The translations under genes were made by a program, and so were the position numbers. Below, one piece after another: positions 22,828 to 33,099 of a stretch of 64,000 bases of DNA (position 1 is its first letter; each line of letters begins with the position of its first letter). The notes below the pieces were generated by a model that did no database searches, was not told the origin of the DNA, and was given only the letters and a program-made list of their open reading frames with translations. The stretch spans positions 6,510,001-6,574,000 of the forward strand of contig PYIU01000003.1 of the NCBI GenBank assembly GCA_003415625.1, written 5' to 3'. The stretch comes from Aquanectria penicillioides (Eukaryota > Ascomycota > Sordariomycetes > Hypocreales > Nectriaceae).

Positions 22828-23760
22828 ATGGTATTCAATCGCAAGTCTGTGTCCTTCGACCCGTCGAAGGATATACCCCTCCTCACTGGAAAAGTTATCC
22901 TCGTCACCGGAGGTAATGCTGGCCTCGGAAAGCAATGCGTCCTTGAATATGCACGTCACCAGCCCAAGCAAATCTGGCTGGCGGCGCGCAACCTTGAGAA
23001 GGCCAAGGCAGCGGCAGATGATATCCAGCGAACTGTGCCAAATGCTCCAATCAAGCTCCTCCAATTGGACCTCGCTTCCTTCGACTCCGTAATGAAGGCC
23101 GCCAAGACAGTCCTGGAGGGATCTGATCGTCTTGATATCCTTATGCTCAACGCCGGTATCATGGCTGTCCCGCCTGGACTGACAAAGGAAGGCTTTGAGC
23201 TCCAATTTGGAACCAATCACATGGGCCATGCACTTCTAACCAAGCTACTGCTGCCGGTTCTCGAAAAGACCGCCCAGAGCTCCCCAGATGCAGATGTGCG
23301 CATCGTTTCGATGTCTACCTATGGCCATACACAAGTTCCCAAGGGTGGATTTCGATTTGACATGTTTAAGACCACCGCTGAAAGCCTGGGCGGTTATGGG
23401 CGGTATTACCAGAGCAAACTCGCAAATGTGCTTTGGGTAAGACACTTGGCGAAGCTGTATCCTCAATTTACAGTGGCGTCCATCCATCCAGGCCTCGTGC
23501 GCACTCAGTTGATGGATGGGGCAACGACGACACCGACCATCATAAGGACCCTAGTCAAGGTCGGCAACAAGCTGCTGACGCCGGTCGACCAGGGGGCTAA
23601 AAACCAGCTCTGGGCGTCCGTGTCAAAGGACGTTCGCAGCGGCGAGTATTACGAGCCTGTAGGTGTTCAGGGTTTGGCAAGCGACGATGGCAAGGACGAT
23701 GAGCTTGCTAGGAAACTGTGGGATTGGACGGTGAAGGAGCTGGAGGCATATTCTATCTAA
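22828..23760 (+). CDS. NAD(P)-dependent short-chain dehydrogenase/reductase, intronless
   Basis: A 310-residue Rossmann-fold oxidoreductase. The cofactor loop is TGGNAGLG (residues 27-34), the NAG motif is at 108-110, and the catalytic pair is YxxxK in Y193-YQS-K197, followed by the SIHPGLVRT segment usual after the active site. Arginines after the second strand (WLAARNLEKAK) suggest NADP(H). Length and motifs place it near the retinol dehydrogenase/WW-domain-oxidoreductase-like group, which in fungi acts on many carbonyl substrates; the substrate cannot be read here. The open frame extends upstream but has no ATG; the start at 22828 (GCCATGG) fits the family. No signal peptide. It is divergent from the fungal transcription-factor-domain gene, which may control it. 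Confidence 0.93.
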   Translation: MVFNRKSVSFDPSKDIPLLTGKVILVTGGNAGLGKQCVLEYARHQPKQIWLAARNLEKAKAAADDIQRTVPNAPIKLLQLDLASFDSVMKAAKTVLEGSDRLDILMLNAGIMAVPPGLTKEGFELQFGTNHMGHALLTKLLLPVLEKTAQSSPDADVRIVSMSTYGHTQVPKGGFRFDMFKTTAESLGGYGRYYQSKLANVLWVRHLAKLYPQFTVASIHPGLVRTQLMDGATTTPTIIRTLVKVGNKLLTPVDQGAKNQLWASVSKDVRSGEYYEPVGVQGLASDDGKDDELARKLWDWTVKELEAYSI

Positions 23761-24212
23761 TACCTATCTTCTGAGGCGAAGCGCAAGCCACAATATTGCC
23801 TGATGGACCAAGCAGGCGTTACATAACGAAACGTAATCCGCATTATCTTCCGACTTTCCCCTCGAGATGCACCGCGCCTAACCACTTATCTGATCGTGCT
23901 ACCTCCCTGCACTGGTCGAAGCGCCAATAGCTTCAGGCCTCCCCGCTCCGCCCGGACACTGCCGCCCCCACAAAGGCCCTAGCAGTCCAACCAAGAGGTT
24001 GGCACACTCCTCTTGGCCGACATCGCGACATCAAGTTACGCATGCTTCCTTTTTTCCTTTTTCTCTTCCATTTTTTTTCTCTCTCCATCCTCGTGAACTC
24101 GTTCGGTGTAAGATATTGTGATCCTATATACTCGTCAGCCTTGTTCTTTTTTTTTGGGGGGTTTCTTCCTTTGCGATCAACCCCCTGGGCAAACGGAAAA
24201 CGACGCTCCACC
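23761..24212. other. Intergenic, 3' flank of dehydrogenase and promoter of the 2EXR gene
   Basis: About 450 bp. The last 170 bp are rich in T and C, with a run of nine T followed by six G at 24,150-24,164, and lead into CACCATGG at 24213. No separate gene. Confidence 0.5.
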
Positions 24213-25220
24213 ATGGCCCCCCCTGACGTCGAGCCTGGCTTCAGGTACTTTAGCAACCTCGCACCAGAAATACGCATGCTGATATGGGAATACTCCCTAC
24301 CGCCTCGCCGAGTCTTTCAGGCTGGAGACCTCATCTGGGACCGAACAACACCTCCGCCCGCCTCGTCGCCCGACCTGAGGGTGAAGCGTTACATCTTTTA
24401 CCTCAACCACAGCCCCCCGGCGCCATTGCACACCTGCAGAGAATCAAGGGACGTGGCCAAAAAGCATTACTTTCTTCTCTGCAATCGGGTATGGTTCAAC
24501 CCAGAAATAGACTTGCTTTGGCTCGATTACTGGGATGATCCACCGCTGCCAGAAGACAAGTTTGTTCACATCGCCGGCCTTGATCGCGTGCGTCATGTGG
24601 GGTATCCTTGGTACCGCTACATGGTCGGCATCAGCGCTCCCACTCGAGAATATGGCAGGTTTCTCCCGTCCGTACCCATCGACATAATCAAAACGTACCT
24701 CCCGAAACTGAAAACCCTGAACTGTCTCTTCACACCGCTAAGCAATCTGTTGAGCAACGTCTGGAATAGAGAGCCGGTAGAAGCTCGGTATTTCGACCCA
24801 GTGCTCGACCCACTGCCAGAGACTGAGCCACTCTTCTTCAGAGTGGTCTGTCTCCCGTTATACATGGATGGATCTGCCCGGGTTCTGCATTACACCGCAA
24901 CCCTGACAGAGCTTCGAGAAGCTTGGCGGTACACCTTGGACTGCTCCGATAGGCGCATTGGCGACGAGGACGACGACCCCGATCCCCTGAGCCAAAACGG
25001 ATTGGAGGCTCATAGCAATTCTTTCGAGATTTTAGCGTGGAACGTAGTGCGGCCGGGTGCTCCCGCAGAGCTGCGGATCCCCCGCCAGAAGCCTATTCCT
25101 CTCGATAGCTTGATTGCCGTCCGCCAACGCCTCGGGAGTCTGGTTCGCAGCGTTCTTGCGCCTCGGGAAATGGTCAAAAGCGGACGGTTCCCCGGCGTTC
25201 TCTTGCCTGAACAAGAATGA
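24213..25220 (+). CDS. 2EXR-domain protein, intronless
   Basis: 335 residues. The N-terminus shows the 2EXR signature: FRYFSNLAPEIRMLIWEYSL followed by PRRVF at about residues 10-32. A second conserved block (HTCRESRDVAKKHY, then FNPEIDLLWL) lies around 80-110. This pattern defines a large, expanded family of filamentous fungi of unknown function, usually multicopy and variable between strains. The frame is open for 57 further codons upstream, but CACCATGG at 24213 and the position of the conserved block support this start. No membrane segment or signal peptide. Confidence 0.85.
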   Translation: MAPPDVEPGFRYFSNLAPEIRMLIWEYSLPPRRVFQAGDLIWDRTTPPPASSPDLRVKRYIFYLNHSPPAPLHTCRESRDVAKKHYFLLCNRVWFNPEIDLLWLDYWDDPPLPEDKFVHIAGLDRVRHVGYPWYRYMVGISAPTREYGRFLPSVPIDIIKTYLPKLKTLNCLFTPLSNLLSNVWNREPVEARYFDPVLDPLPETEPLFFRVVCLPLYMDGSARVLHYTATLTELREAWRYTLDCSDRRIGDEDDDPDPLSQNGLEAHSNSFEILAWNVVRPGAPAELRIPRQKPIPLDSLIAVRQRLGSLVRSVLAPREMVKSGRFPGVLLPEQE

Positions 25221-25710
25221 TCTTGGGATGTCGAGGAGATTGCGATTGTCCAGATCTCGAGACCCTGCCACTTTCTTCAAACGCGACCCCTAAAATAGAC
25301 GATGCTTGGCACGAGAAGCATCATCAACTGAGGCATGACTTGTTTTTTCCTTCCTCTTCAGAGCAAGACTGTATATTCAGCGGTGCGCTTCGACTCATAT
25401 GTCTTATACCCAAACAATATCGAGTTCATTCATTTTAATTACATTCATAATCCTCGTGTGTCCAAGTGAATCGACCTGAGACGGTACGATACCATGCGCA
25501 CCTCCTCAATGTTTCATTCGTTTGTGGACAATCCATGATGACTTTATTTGACTGCTCTTGAAACTGCCCAAAGAAAATCGAAAGTACCATCTCTAATGGA
25601 TGTCTATATATCGGCAGCGAAACAACTGCGACAAACGTAGGGATATTGACCAAGGTTTTTGAGCTTGCTCACAAGTCCAGCATCTAGCGGAGAGTATATA
25701 CATGCATTTC
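25221..25710. other. Convergent intergenic region
   Basis: 490 bp between the end of the 2EXR gene and the end of HBS1. It presumably contains both 3' untranslated regions. No coding features. Confidence 0.5.
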
Positions 25711-28314
25711 CTATTCCAAAAGACCAGCTGCAATTGTCTCACCTCCACTCCGAATGACAACTCTTTGACCTTGTTCGAGGGGAACCTTGCCAGCCAGCTT
25801 CACCACCACGCGTGCCACACCTCCCGGTTGCACAATTCTAGGCTTCTTCTTGACAATCGCACCTGTGGCTTTGTCTAAGGTAGCTGTGATAGACTGGATC
25901 TGACCAGCCGAATGTAGCCGTCCTCGGTGCAAGTCCACTGGCATGGGCATCAAATGCGCAAAGGCCATGGCCTTGAGAGTCAATGTGTCACTGCAGCTGA
26001 TAGGTTGCGACTTTGGACAGAGCATGTCACCAACTCGGATATGAATCGGGTCAATATTGCTGAGCACAATGCTGACACTTTGCCCGGCCACCGCCCAATC
26101 CTGTATGTCAGAGTCAACCATAATTGACTTGATGTAGGCTTCTTCTCCACTCGGCTGCACCAGAACGAGATCACCAATCTGGATAGAGCCGGAGTCAACG
26201 CGACCAGCAATGGTCGTTGTCCCAAGCTGTGATCGGAAGACCTCTGAGATGGCCATTCGGAACGGCTTCTTCAGAGCCCGCGCCGACGATGGCTCTGAAT
26301 CTTCCAAGGCCTCGATCAATGTTGGGCCAGTGTACCACGACGCGGCATGGTCCTCTGATCGCTTGACAAGATTGTCTCCATTCAGACCTGAAATCGGGAT
26401 AAAGCTGACGTTTTTACCCTGAAATCCCAGACCCGTCAAGAAGCCACCAATATACTCGGAAATTTCTTCAAAGCGTTCTTGTTTCCATCCAATGACATCC
26501 AGTTTGTTCACTCCGATGATCAGCCTTTGAACCCCGAGGCTTCGAAGGAGCAGGATATGCTCCCTCGTTTGACCCTTTAGTCCTTTCTCATACGCTCCAG
26601 TATCCGCATCAATAACAACGATTGCAACGTCAGCTTGGCTGGCTCCGGCAATCATGTTTGGAACGAAATCTCGATGACCTGGAGCATCGAGAATTGTAAA
26701 GTTGGTTTTGTCGGTCTCAAAATAATTGGTGGCGATATCGATGGTCACACCACGGTCTCGCTCTTCGCTCCTTTGATCCATAACCCAAGCCAAAGCAAAT
26801 GATTGTTTGCCCGATTTTTCGGCTTGTTTTCGATATCGATCAATTGTGTGCTTTTCAACATACTTCAATTCCAGCAGCAGCCGACCCATAAGGGTGCTTT
26901 TGCCTGCGTCAACGTGACCTAGAGACATTAGTACTTGTGAATGCGTGCCCATTCGACTTTTGAAACTCACCAACAACAACGAAACTGATGCTTCTTTTGT
27001 TGGAACTGCTCTCAAACTCTTTTAGGACATCTAGGCCTTTGCTCTTAGGTGGCGGAGCATCGTTGACCTGCAAGGTCGCGATATCATTGGCGACTGCTGC
27101 CTCCTTTGAACCCGTCTTATCTTTTGGTGTTTTCTTCGCTGCCTTTGGGGCCGCTGTAGTCTTCTTCCCCGCTGGAAAGGAATTAGAATTAGCCCATCAT
27201 TTCGTCCTTGCAAAACTCGAACCTTTCGCCTGAGCCGCAAGCACAATGTCGTCAGGACTTGGCTCGGTGAAGGCCTGGGCGAAAAAGGAGGATGAAGATG
27301 TGTATGGCATTGCGTAAATATTAGGCCTGTGGGGACTGGAATCCTCTGGAGCAGAGCCAAAGAGCGTCCGAGCAAATGCAGATGGAGCAGCCGTTTGAGC
27401 CGGGGCTGAAAATCCCGAACCATTGAAGGAATCTGTAGGAATATCGGGATGTCCTCTATTAGAGTCTCCTGAATTGCCACTAGGGGCAACCATTTGGTCT
27501 GTTGAAGGCCTCTGGGATAGGCTACCTGACGTGGATGACAAGACAGTTGACTGCGCAGGAGATTCGGCGATCTTTTGTCTTTTGACCGGTCCGGCAATAG
27601 GATCTTGGTTTTCTTTTTTCGTAGAATCATTGATAGACAGCTTTTCTATGCCCTTGCCTGTCTGAAATACTGCCTTGTCTTGTTCCTTCTTTTCTTCATT
27701 CTTCTTTTTCCTCGCTGCAGCTAGTTGCTGGAGCTTGGACATCTTTGGTGCTCCCTCGCCGCCTCCTAGTAGGCCCCCACGAGGGCGAACGGACTCCAAG
27801 AATATTGTTTGACGGGTTTTGGGAACATTCAGCCATGGCATGTCGTGGAAGAACCATGAATGGGAGACTCTCGGCGTCGGAACCGGATATTCTGGGTAGG
27901 TGATACAGTGACATCGGAAACACCCAAGCCATCTGCAGTTACTGGACGCCCATGGTCTGCTCCATTTCCTTCCCCAAAGAGGTGTTGCGAAGCAGAAAAA
28001 GAGACTGAGCAAGACGTACCTTCTGGGGCCTTCTTTGGGGCTGGCTTTGGTGGTGGAGCAATGTAGGTTTTTGTCAGATATGTGACTGACTTATCGACAT
28101 CGTAGTAATAGTGCCATAGTGCCTCTTGAATCTGATCTGTTGTGACTTTACCAGCCTCGACTCCGAGTGCCCTGCGCACCTCGGCTGTGCCATTTGCCAT
28201 CGCCACTCTGTCCTCGGGGCTGAGCTCATCTTCCTCCTCCTCATATCCGTCTCCATCAAATTCGGACACCAGCTGGTTCGGGTCGAAGGTGTGGACAATT
28301 CGGTGGCGCGACAT
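25711..28314 (-). CDS. HBS1: Hbs1-type GTPase of ribosome rescue, with a Ski7-like motif
   Basis: Partner of Dom34/Pelota in splitting stalled ribosomes (no-go and non-stop decay). Exons, right to left, are 28314-28020, 27891-27233, 27172-26971 and 26918-25711. They sum to 2364 nt and give 787 residues. An acidic start leads to the Hbs1 N-terminal helical domain (IQEALWHYYYDVDKSVTYL, residues 62-80). A long unstructured linker follows, then the eRF3/EF-1alpha-like GTPase: GHVDAGKST (386-394), RGVTID, DAPGHRDF, NKLD, then beta-barrel domains II and III. An intron splits the first GTP-binding motif after its Gly. Exon 2 opens with a segment containing RQTIFLESV (125-133) and RGGLLGGG (136-143), resembling the exosome-binding motif RxxxFxxxL of Ski7 and the human HBS1LV3 isoform. 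The gene may therefore encode both proteins by alternative splicing. Divergent from CCT5, 781 bp apart. Confidence 0.93.
27715..27724 (-). other. Candidate alternative 3' splice site of HBS1 intron 1
   Basis: On the minus strand CTAGCTGCAG is followed by CGAGG. Joining exon 1 (ending GAA G) here instead of at 27891 keeps the frame and removes exactly 59 codons, including the Ski7-like motif. This is inference from phase and splice consensus; no expression evidence is available. Confidence 0.35.
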
Positions 28315-29095
28315 GATGAATGTTGTGTATCTTGTCGGTAATAAAGGATAGGTCCTTGGGAATGAGCAAAGGACGTTTCGAGGGTTTTGGGTGGACTGGG
28401 TGGGTGGGGTTGCTGCGAGGGAAGTGGAATAGAACCGGGGTATCTCAGGCGGGAATGGGATCGCAAATAGTTGCAAAGGGTTCTCCGAAAGAGAGCATGC
28501 GGCCTTTAGAATTGGCGTGAAACCTATGAGACCCTGAGTCCTGTTTTGTAGGCAGCCAGGAAAAGAGGTTGAAGGGGTGGTGAAGTTAGAGGGCTCCAAG
28601 GTCGAGGTCTGCGGTCGATTAGCGTTGGATGTCTTGTCATGGCGGGGCAGCAGCGGGCATTTGGGCAGCTGTGGCGGGGTTGAATGATGTAGTCACACCG
28701 CGTGGTGGGATGGCAGAAGCTTAAAGATTCACTCGGTTGCGACGGTTTTCTCCGAGCTAAACTATATCTGGAAGTATCTTTACCGCCTCTTTGGCCAAAC
28801 ATGGTGTATGCTAGGTGCTCATTTTTCGCATCATGGTGCCTAGTTGGGGCAATCTTCAACCAGGCAGCCCCTGACCTGCCGCTGCCGGACTTTCCATTTC
28901 ACCGCCACCCGGACTCGGTGTGGTGGGTGGGTGGTGCAAGGCAACCCCAAATCCTCAAAAAATTCGGGCTTGATCAAGAAGAAACTTGGGAAGCTCCAGT
29001 CTACCACCGAATTTCGTGGGACCTTTTTTGTTTTTGCCGTAATCGCCTCGTTTCTAGCGAGTACAGCTCCCCACGGTGGACAACTGACTGCCAAG
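28315..29095. promoter_or_regulatory. Shared divergent promoter of HBS1 and CCT5
   Basis: 781 bp between two divergent start codons, with no coding content. Both genes act in protein synthesis quality, so shared control is possible, but divergent pairs are common and no specific site was recognised. Confidence 0.45.
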
Positions 29096-30964
29096 ATGGC
29101 GTTGAGTGAGTCTCGCACAAATATGTTTGTGGAGGGGCTAAAGCTAACGAGGGGACAGATCTGGATATGTCTAATGGTACTGCCTGAAGATAATGACGAC
29201 CGCACATGAGCCTCCCCCAGCTAACAATGCGTAATAACAGCGGCGGTGATGAAGGATGAGCAAGGCCGACCCTTCATTGTCGTGCGAGAGTGCGTTCTAG
29301 TTCTCTTTATTCTAAGCTGTACCTAACCTTTCGCAGTCAGGGGAAGAAGAGGCGCCAGTTCGGTAACGAAGCTGTCAAGTCCCATATCCTCGCCGCTCGA
29401 ACCGTCGCGAACATCATTAAGACCTCTCTCGGTCCCCGAGGCCTCGACAAAATCCTCATCTCCCCCGACGGAGACATCACCGTGACGAACGATGGCGCTA
29501 CCATTCTCCAGCAGATGGAGATTACAAACCATGTCGCTAAGCTATTAGTCGAGCTTTCCAAGTCGCAGGATGACGAGATCGGTGATGGTACTACCGGTGT
29601 TGTCGTTCTTGCTGGTGCTCTGCTCGAGCAGGCCGCTGACCTCATCGACAAGGGAATTCACCCCATTCGCATCGCTGACGGCTACGACCAGGCTTGCGAT
29701 ATCGCTGTGGCTGAGCTTGAGAAGATTTCCGACACCATCGAGTTTAGCAAGCAGGAGACCTCTAACCTCGTCAAGGTCGCACGGACAAGCTTGGGAAGCA
29801 AGATTGTTTCAAAGGCCCACGACCAGTTTGCCAACATCGCCGTCGATGCCGTCCTCTCTGTCGCCGATCTCGAGCGAAAAGACGTCGATTTCGAGCTGAT
29901 TAAAGTGGACGGAAAGGTCGGCGGTGCTCTTGAGGACACCCTCCTCGTTAAGGGTGTCATTGTCGACAAGGATTTCTCCCACCCCCAGATGCCCTCCGAG
30001 GTGCGGGACGCCAAGATTGCCATTTTGACTTGCGCGTTTGAGCCTCCCAAGCCTAAGACCAAGCACAAGCTTGACATTACCAGTGTCGAGGAGTTCAAGA
30101 AGCTGCAGAACTATGAGAAGGATAAATTCACGGAGATGATCCAGCAGATCAAGGACACCGGCGCTAACCTGGCCATTTGCCAATGGGGCTTCGACGATGA
30201 GGCCAACCACTTGTTGCTCCAGAACCAGCTCCCTGCCGTTCGGTGGGTTGGTGGTCCTGAGATTGAGCTTATTGCTATTGCTACCAATGGCCGAATTGTT
30301 CCTCGATTCGAGGATCTTAGCGCAGAGAAGCTGGGCACCGCCGGCATCGTGCGAGAGATGACCTTTGGTACTACGAGGGAGAAGATGTTGGTCATCGAGG
30401 AGTGTGCGAATACCCGAGCTGTGACGGTCTTTGTCCGTGGCAGCAACAAGATGGTGGGTTCCTAACGACCTTGGGAGGTGAGATTTAGCTGACCGGATTT
30501 AGATTATCGATGAGGCCAAGCGATCCCTACACGATGCCCTCTGTGTCGTGCGAAACCTTGTGCGCGACAACCGAGTCGTTTACGGCGGTGGTGCCGCTGA
30601 GATTGCTTGCTCATTGGCCGTGGAGGATGCTGCTGTCCAGACTCCTGGCCTTGAGCAGTACGCCATGCGAGCTTTCTCTGAGGCATTGGACACTGTCCCC
30701 ATGACCCTGGCCGAGAACAGCGGTCTGAACCCCATTGCGACCCTTGCGGAGGTCAAGAGTCAGCAGGTAAAGGCTGGTCCCGAAGGACGCGGCAGGCTTG
30801 GTGTGGATTGTATGGGACGAGGCAGCAATGATATGAAGGACGCCTTCGTCATTGACCCCTTGATTGGCAAGAAGCAACAGCTCCAGCTGGCTACGCAATT
30901 ATGTCGTATGGTCCTGAAGGTCAACAACGTAATTGTGGCGGGAGCCGATGAGAACGACTTCTAA
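29096..30964 (+). CDS. CCT5: T-complex protein 1 subunit epsilon (CCT5)
   Basis: One of eight subunits of the cytosolic chaperonin TRiC/CCT, which folds actin, tubulin and other proteins using ATP. Exons are 29096-29105, 29159-29176, 29241-29289, 29337-30453 and 30503-30964. They sum to 1656 nt and give 551 residues, normal for the family. The first coding exons are only 10, 18 and 49 nt; joined they give MALNLDMSN, then [12 protein letters not shown], and VVRDQGKK. Group II chaperonin signatures follow: [37 protein letters not shown] (ATP site), and VYGGGAAEI. Epsilon identity rests on the [11 protein letters not shown]-terminus and the [24 protein letters not shown] block. All junctions are in phase. 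Confidence 0.96.
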
Positions 30965-31474
30965 GCTAAGATAGGAGCAGAGCGGGATTAGGTTAAAAGC
31001 ATGTATGATGAATAGACTATGCTTCTCATCCCACTAGTGGGCTTCCTTCTAACGTCACTTCTCATGTGAATAGGTAGGGCCTGTTGATATTCATAATGTT
31101 GCTAGGGTGTGTCTGATGAATCAATACCTAAAACCGGCATTAAGAGCTAGCTTTGCCTATGCGCCCACCATGGAGGTATATCTAGATCCACGACTTTGGA
31201 TGTCATTTCAGAGGGGTTTTGTAGGACGGGAGTGGCTCGGGCTGTGTGTGGGATATATTTCCCCAAAATAGTAATGGCGTGGCTGATCGCTGACAAGGGC
31301 GTAGTAACGCCACAGGGTGTTGGTGCTGCGGTCCACCAAAGTCTACACCCGTCCGGTTCGCTTCGGGTCATCCTCGTTCCATGATAGGTATTCATCCTGG
31401 GACGAATCCGTATAGAATTCGCATCCCCTCAAAAGTGACACTCAAATTTCCCTGGCCAGGTATTACGCCAGCTC
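30965..31474. other. Intergenic, 3' flank of CCT5 and promoter of the Zn2Cys6 gene
   Basis: 510 bp with no coding features and a modest number of short runs. The region before 31475 is the presumed promoter; no TATA box is obvious. Confidence 0.45.
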
Positions 31475-33064
31475 ATGTCGGATCATTCGGCCTTCGAGGC
31501 TTCGATAGCACCTGACGTGTCCTCGTTGGCATTGATGACAACCAAACGACGTCCTATCCCGCGGAAAGGCCACACCAAGTCGCGAGCGGGATGCAGCGTC
31601 TGCAAGAGGCGCAAAGTCAAGTGTGACGAAGCTACTCCGGAGTGCGGGTCGTGTCGACGGCTAGGCCTTACATGCGAGTACCCACAGAGCCAGACTCGGA
31701 GCTCATCAGTGCCGACGACCAGTTTGTCACGGCCCCTGCGGTCAACCCCGGCTATGTTTGATGCTGATGACCTCAACTTCTTCCGTCACTTCTTATTTGA
31801 GGCATATCCTCCCCTTCCAATAGATGGATTCTTGGCATGGCAGGACGCATCTCGGCTTTCTCACCAAGTATGTTCATCCGCAGATTTATATCAACCTGGC
31901 TTACCATGGACTGATAGTACGACTTCTTGCTGCACGCAATGCTCGGCCTTGGTGCTTCTCATTTAAGCCTCCTATCCCCTGCCGGCTACGAACAGGCTGC
32001 ACTTAAACATCGTGTAAATGCCATCAAGTCCTTGAATCAGCATCTTTCGAAACCGGGCCTCTCCGTTCCAGAGGCTGATGCTGCTTTTGGCGCCATGCTT
32101 GCTCTGACCTTTCAATCTGCTTACATGGCCGATGGCTTAGTCGACTTCTTGACCATGGTTCGCGGTTGTGAGACTCGCATCTTGACCCATCACAGGATTC
32201 AGGCTTATTTGTTGTTAGGCTTCCTCATCGGCACATATTCAATACCGGATATGGACCATTCCGTTTTCAAGACATTTGCACGAGCAACTTACATTGACAA
32301 GGTTCAGGAGCTTGTGCAGTATAGCAACTCGGATCACCACCTTGATGGTATCATTGCCAAAGAGTTTTGCCGTAGTACAAAGCAGATTGCACCTCTTTGC
32401 AAAAGTGTCCCCGAATTGCAATATCTAGCACACATGCAGAAGATTGCAAATCTGGCGGCTACCAACCCCACTGAGAGTATGTTAAGGCCTTTCTCTTAGA
32501 GAACCATACTCAAACATTCAAGGCTTCAGAGAACTCTCATTCTTCTACGATGCATTGGGAGATCTAACATCTGAAGATTTTTCGTCCTTCGTGGACCCAG
32601 AAAACCATGTCTCACAACTGGTCATCATGCACATGCTTGTGTTAGACTACGTCATGAGCCGAAAAACAACTGCCGAGGAACCAGTCAAGCCTACGGGCAT
32701 ACCTGGATCCAGCAGAGGGTATGACTGTCGGAAAGGGATGTCAAAGGTCTGGATCGAACAAATGCTTGAACGACTCCCTCTTGAATATCACAAATACTCC
32801 GAATGGCCTGTTAGTTTTATCAGGGGCTTGAGTTACTCCTTTGAACAAGCAGATGAGGTCTGGAGGCCTTTCTTACTACATAACGGCCAGGCAAACCTTG
32901 GTTCTACTAATGGTTCCGCATCCATCATCGAAGAGTAAGCGATAGTGGGTGTGAATTTTATAACTCTACTCTAACCTATCGTTTTCAGACTTCCTCTTTC
33001 GTCCAGCTCAGACCCTCTTGACGAATCAATTGTCCCCTGCATCGAAACTTCAGATATTCCGTAG
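31475..33064 (+). CDS. Zn2Cys6 (Gal4-type) transcription factor
   Basis: Exons are 31475-31867, 31918-32476, 32523-32934 and 32989-33064. They sum to 1440 nt and give 479 residues. The binuclear zinc cluster is complete: Cys 40, 43, 50, 57, 60 and 67 with spacing CX2CX6CX6CX2CX6C, followed by [10 protein letters not shown] and a Ser/Thr-rich linker. The remainder matches the fungal-specific regulatory domain: a [14 protein letters not shown] start, [14 protein letters not shown] after intron 1, [13 protein letters not shown], and a [14 protein letters not shown] helix. The architecture is of the Upc2/sterol-uptake-control-like group often seen in Pezizomycotina; this assignment is tentative. 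Intron sizes of 46-54 bp and all phases fit. It ends 35 bp before the end of the convergent RTA1 gene, so the two transcripts probably overlap at their 3' ends. Confidence 0.92.
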
Positions 33065-33099
33065 TTCGACTTCTTTAGTGTACAGTTCTGGTAAAATTG

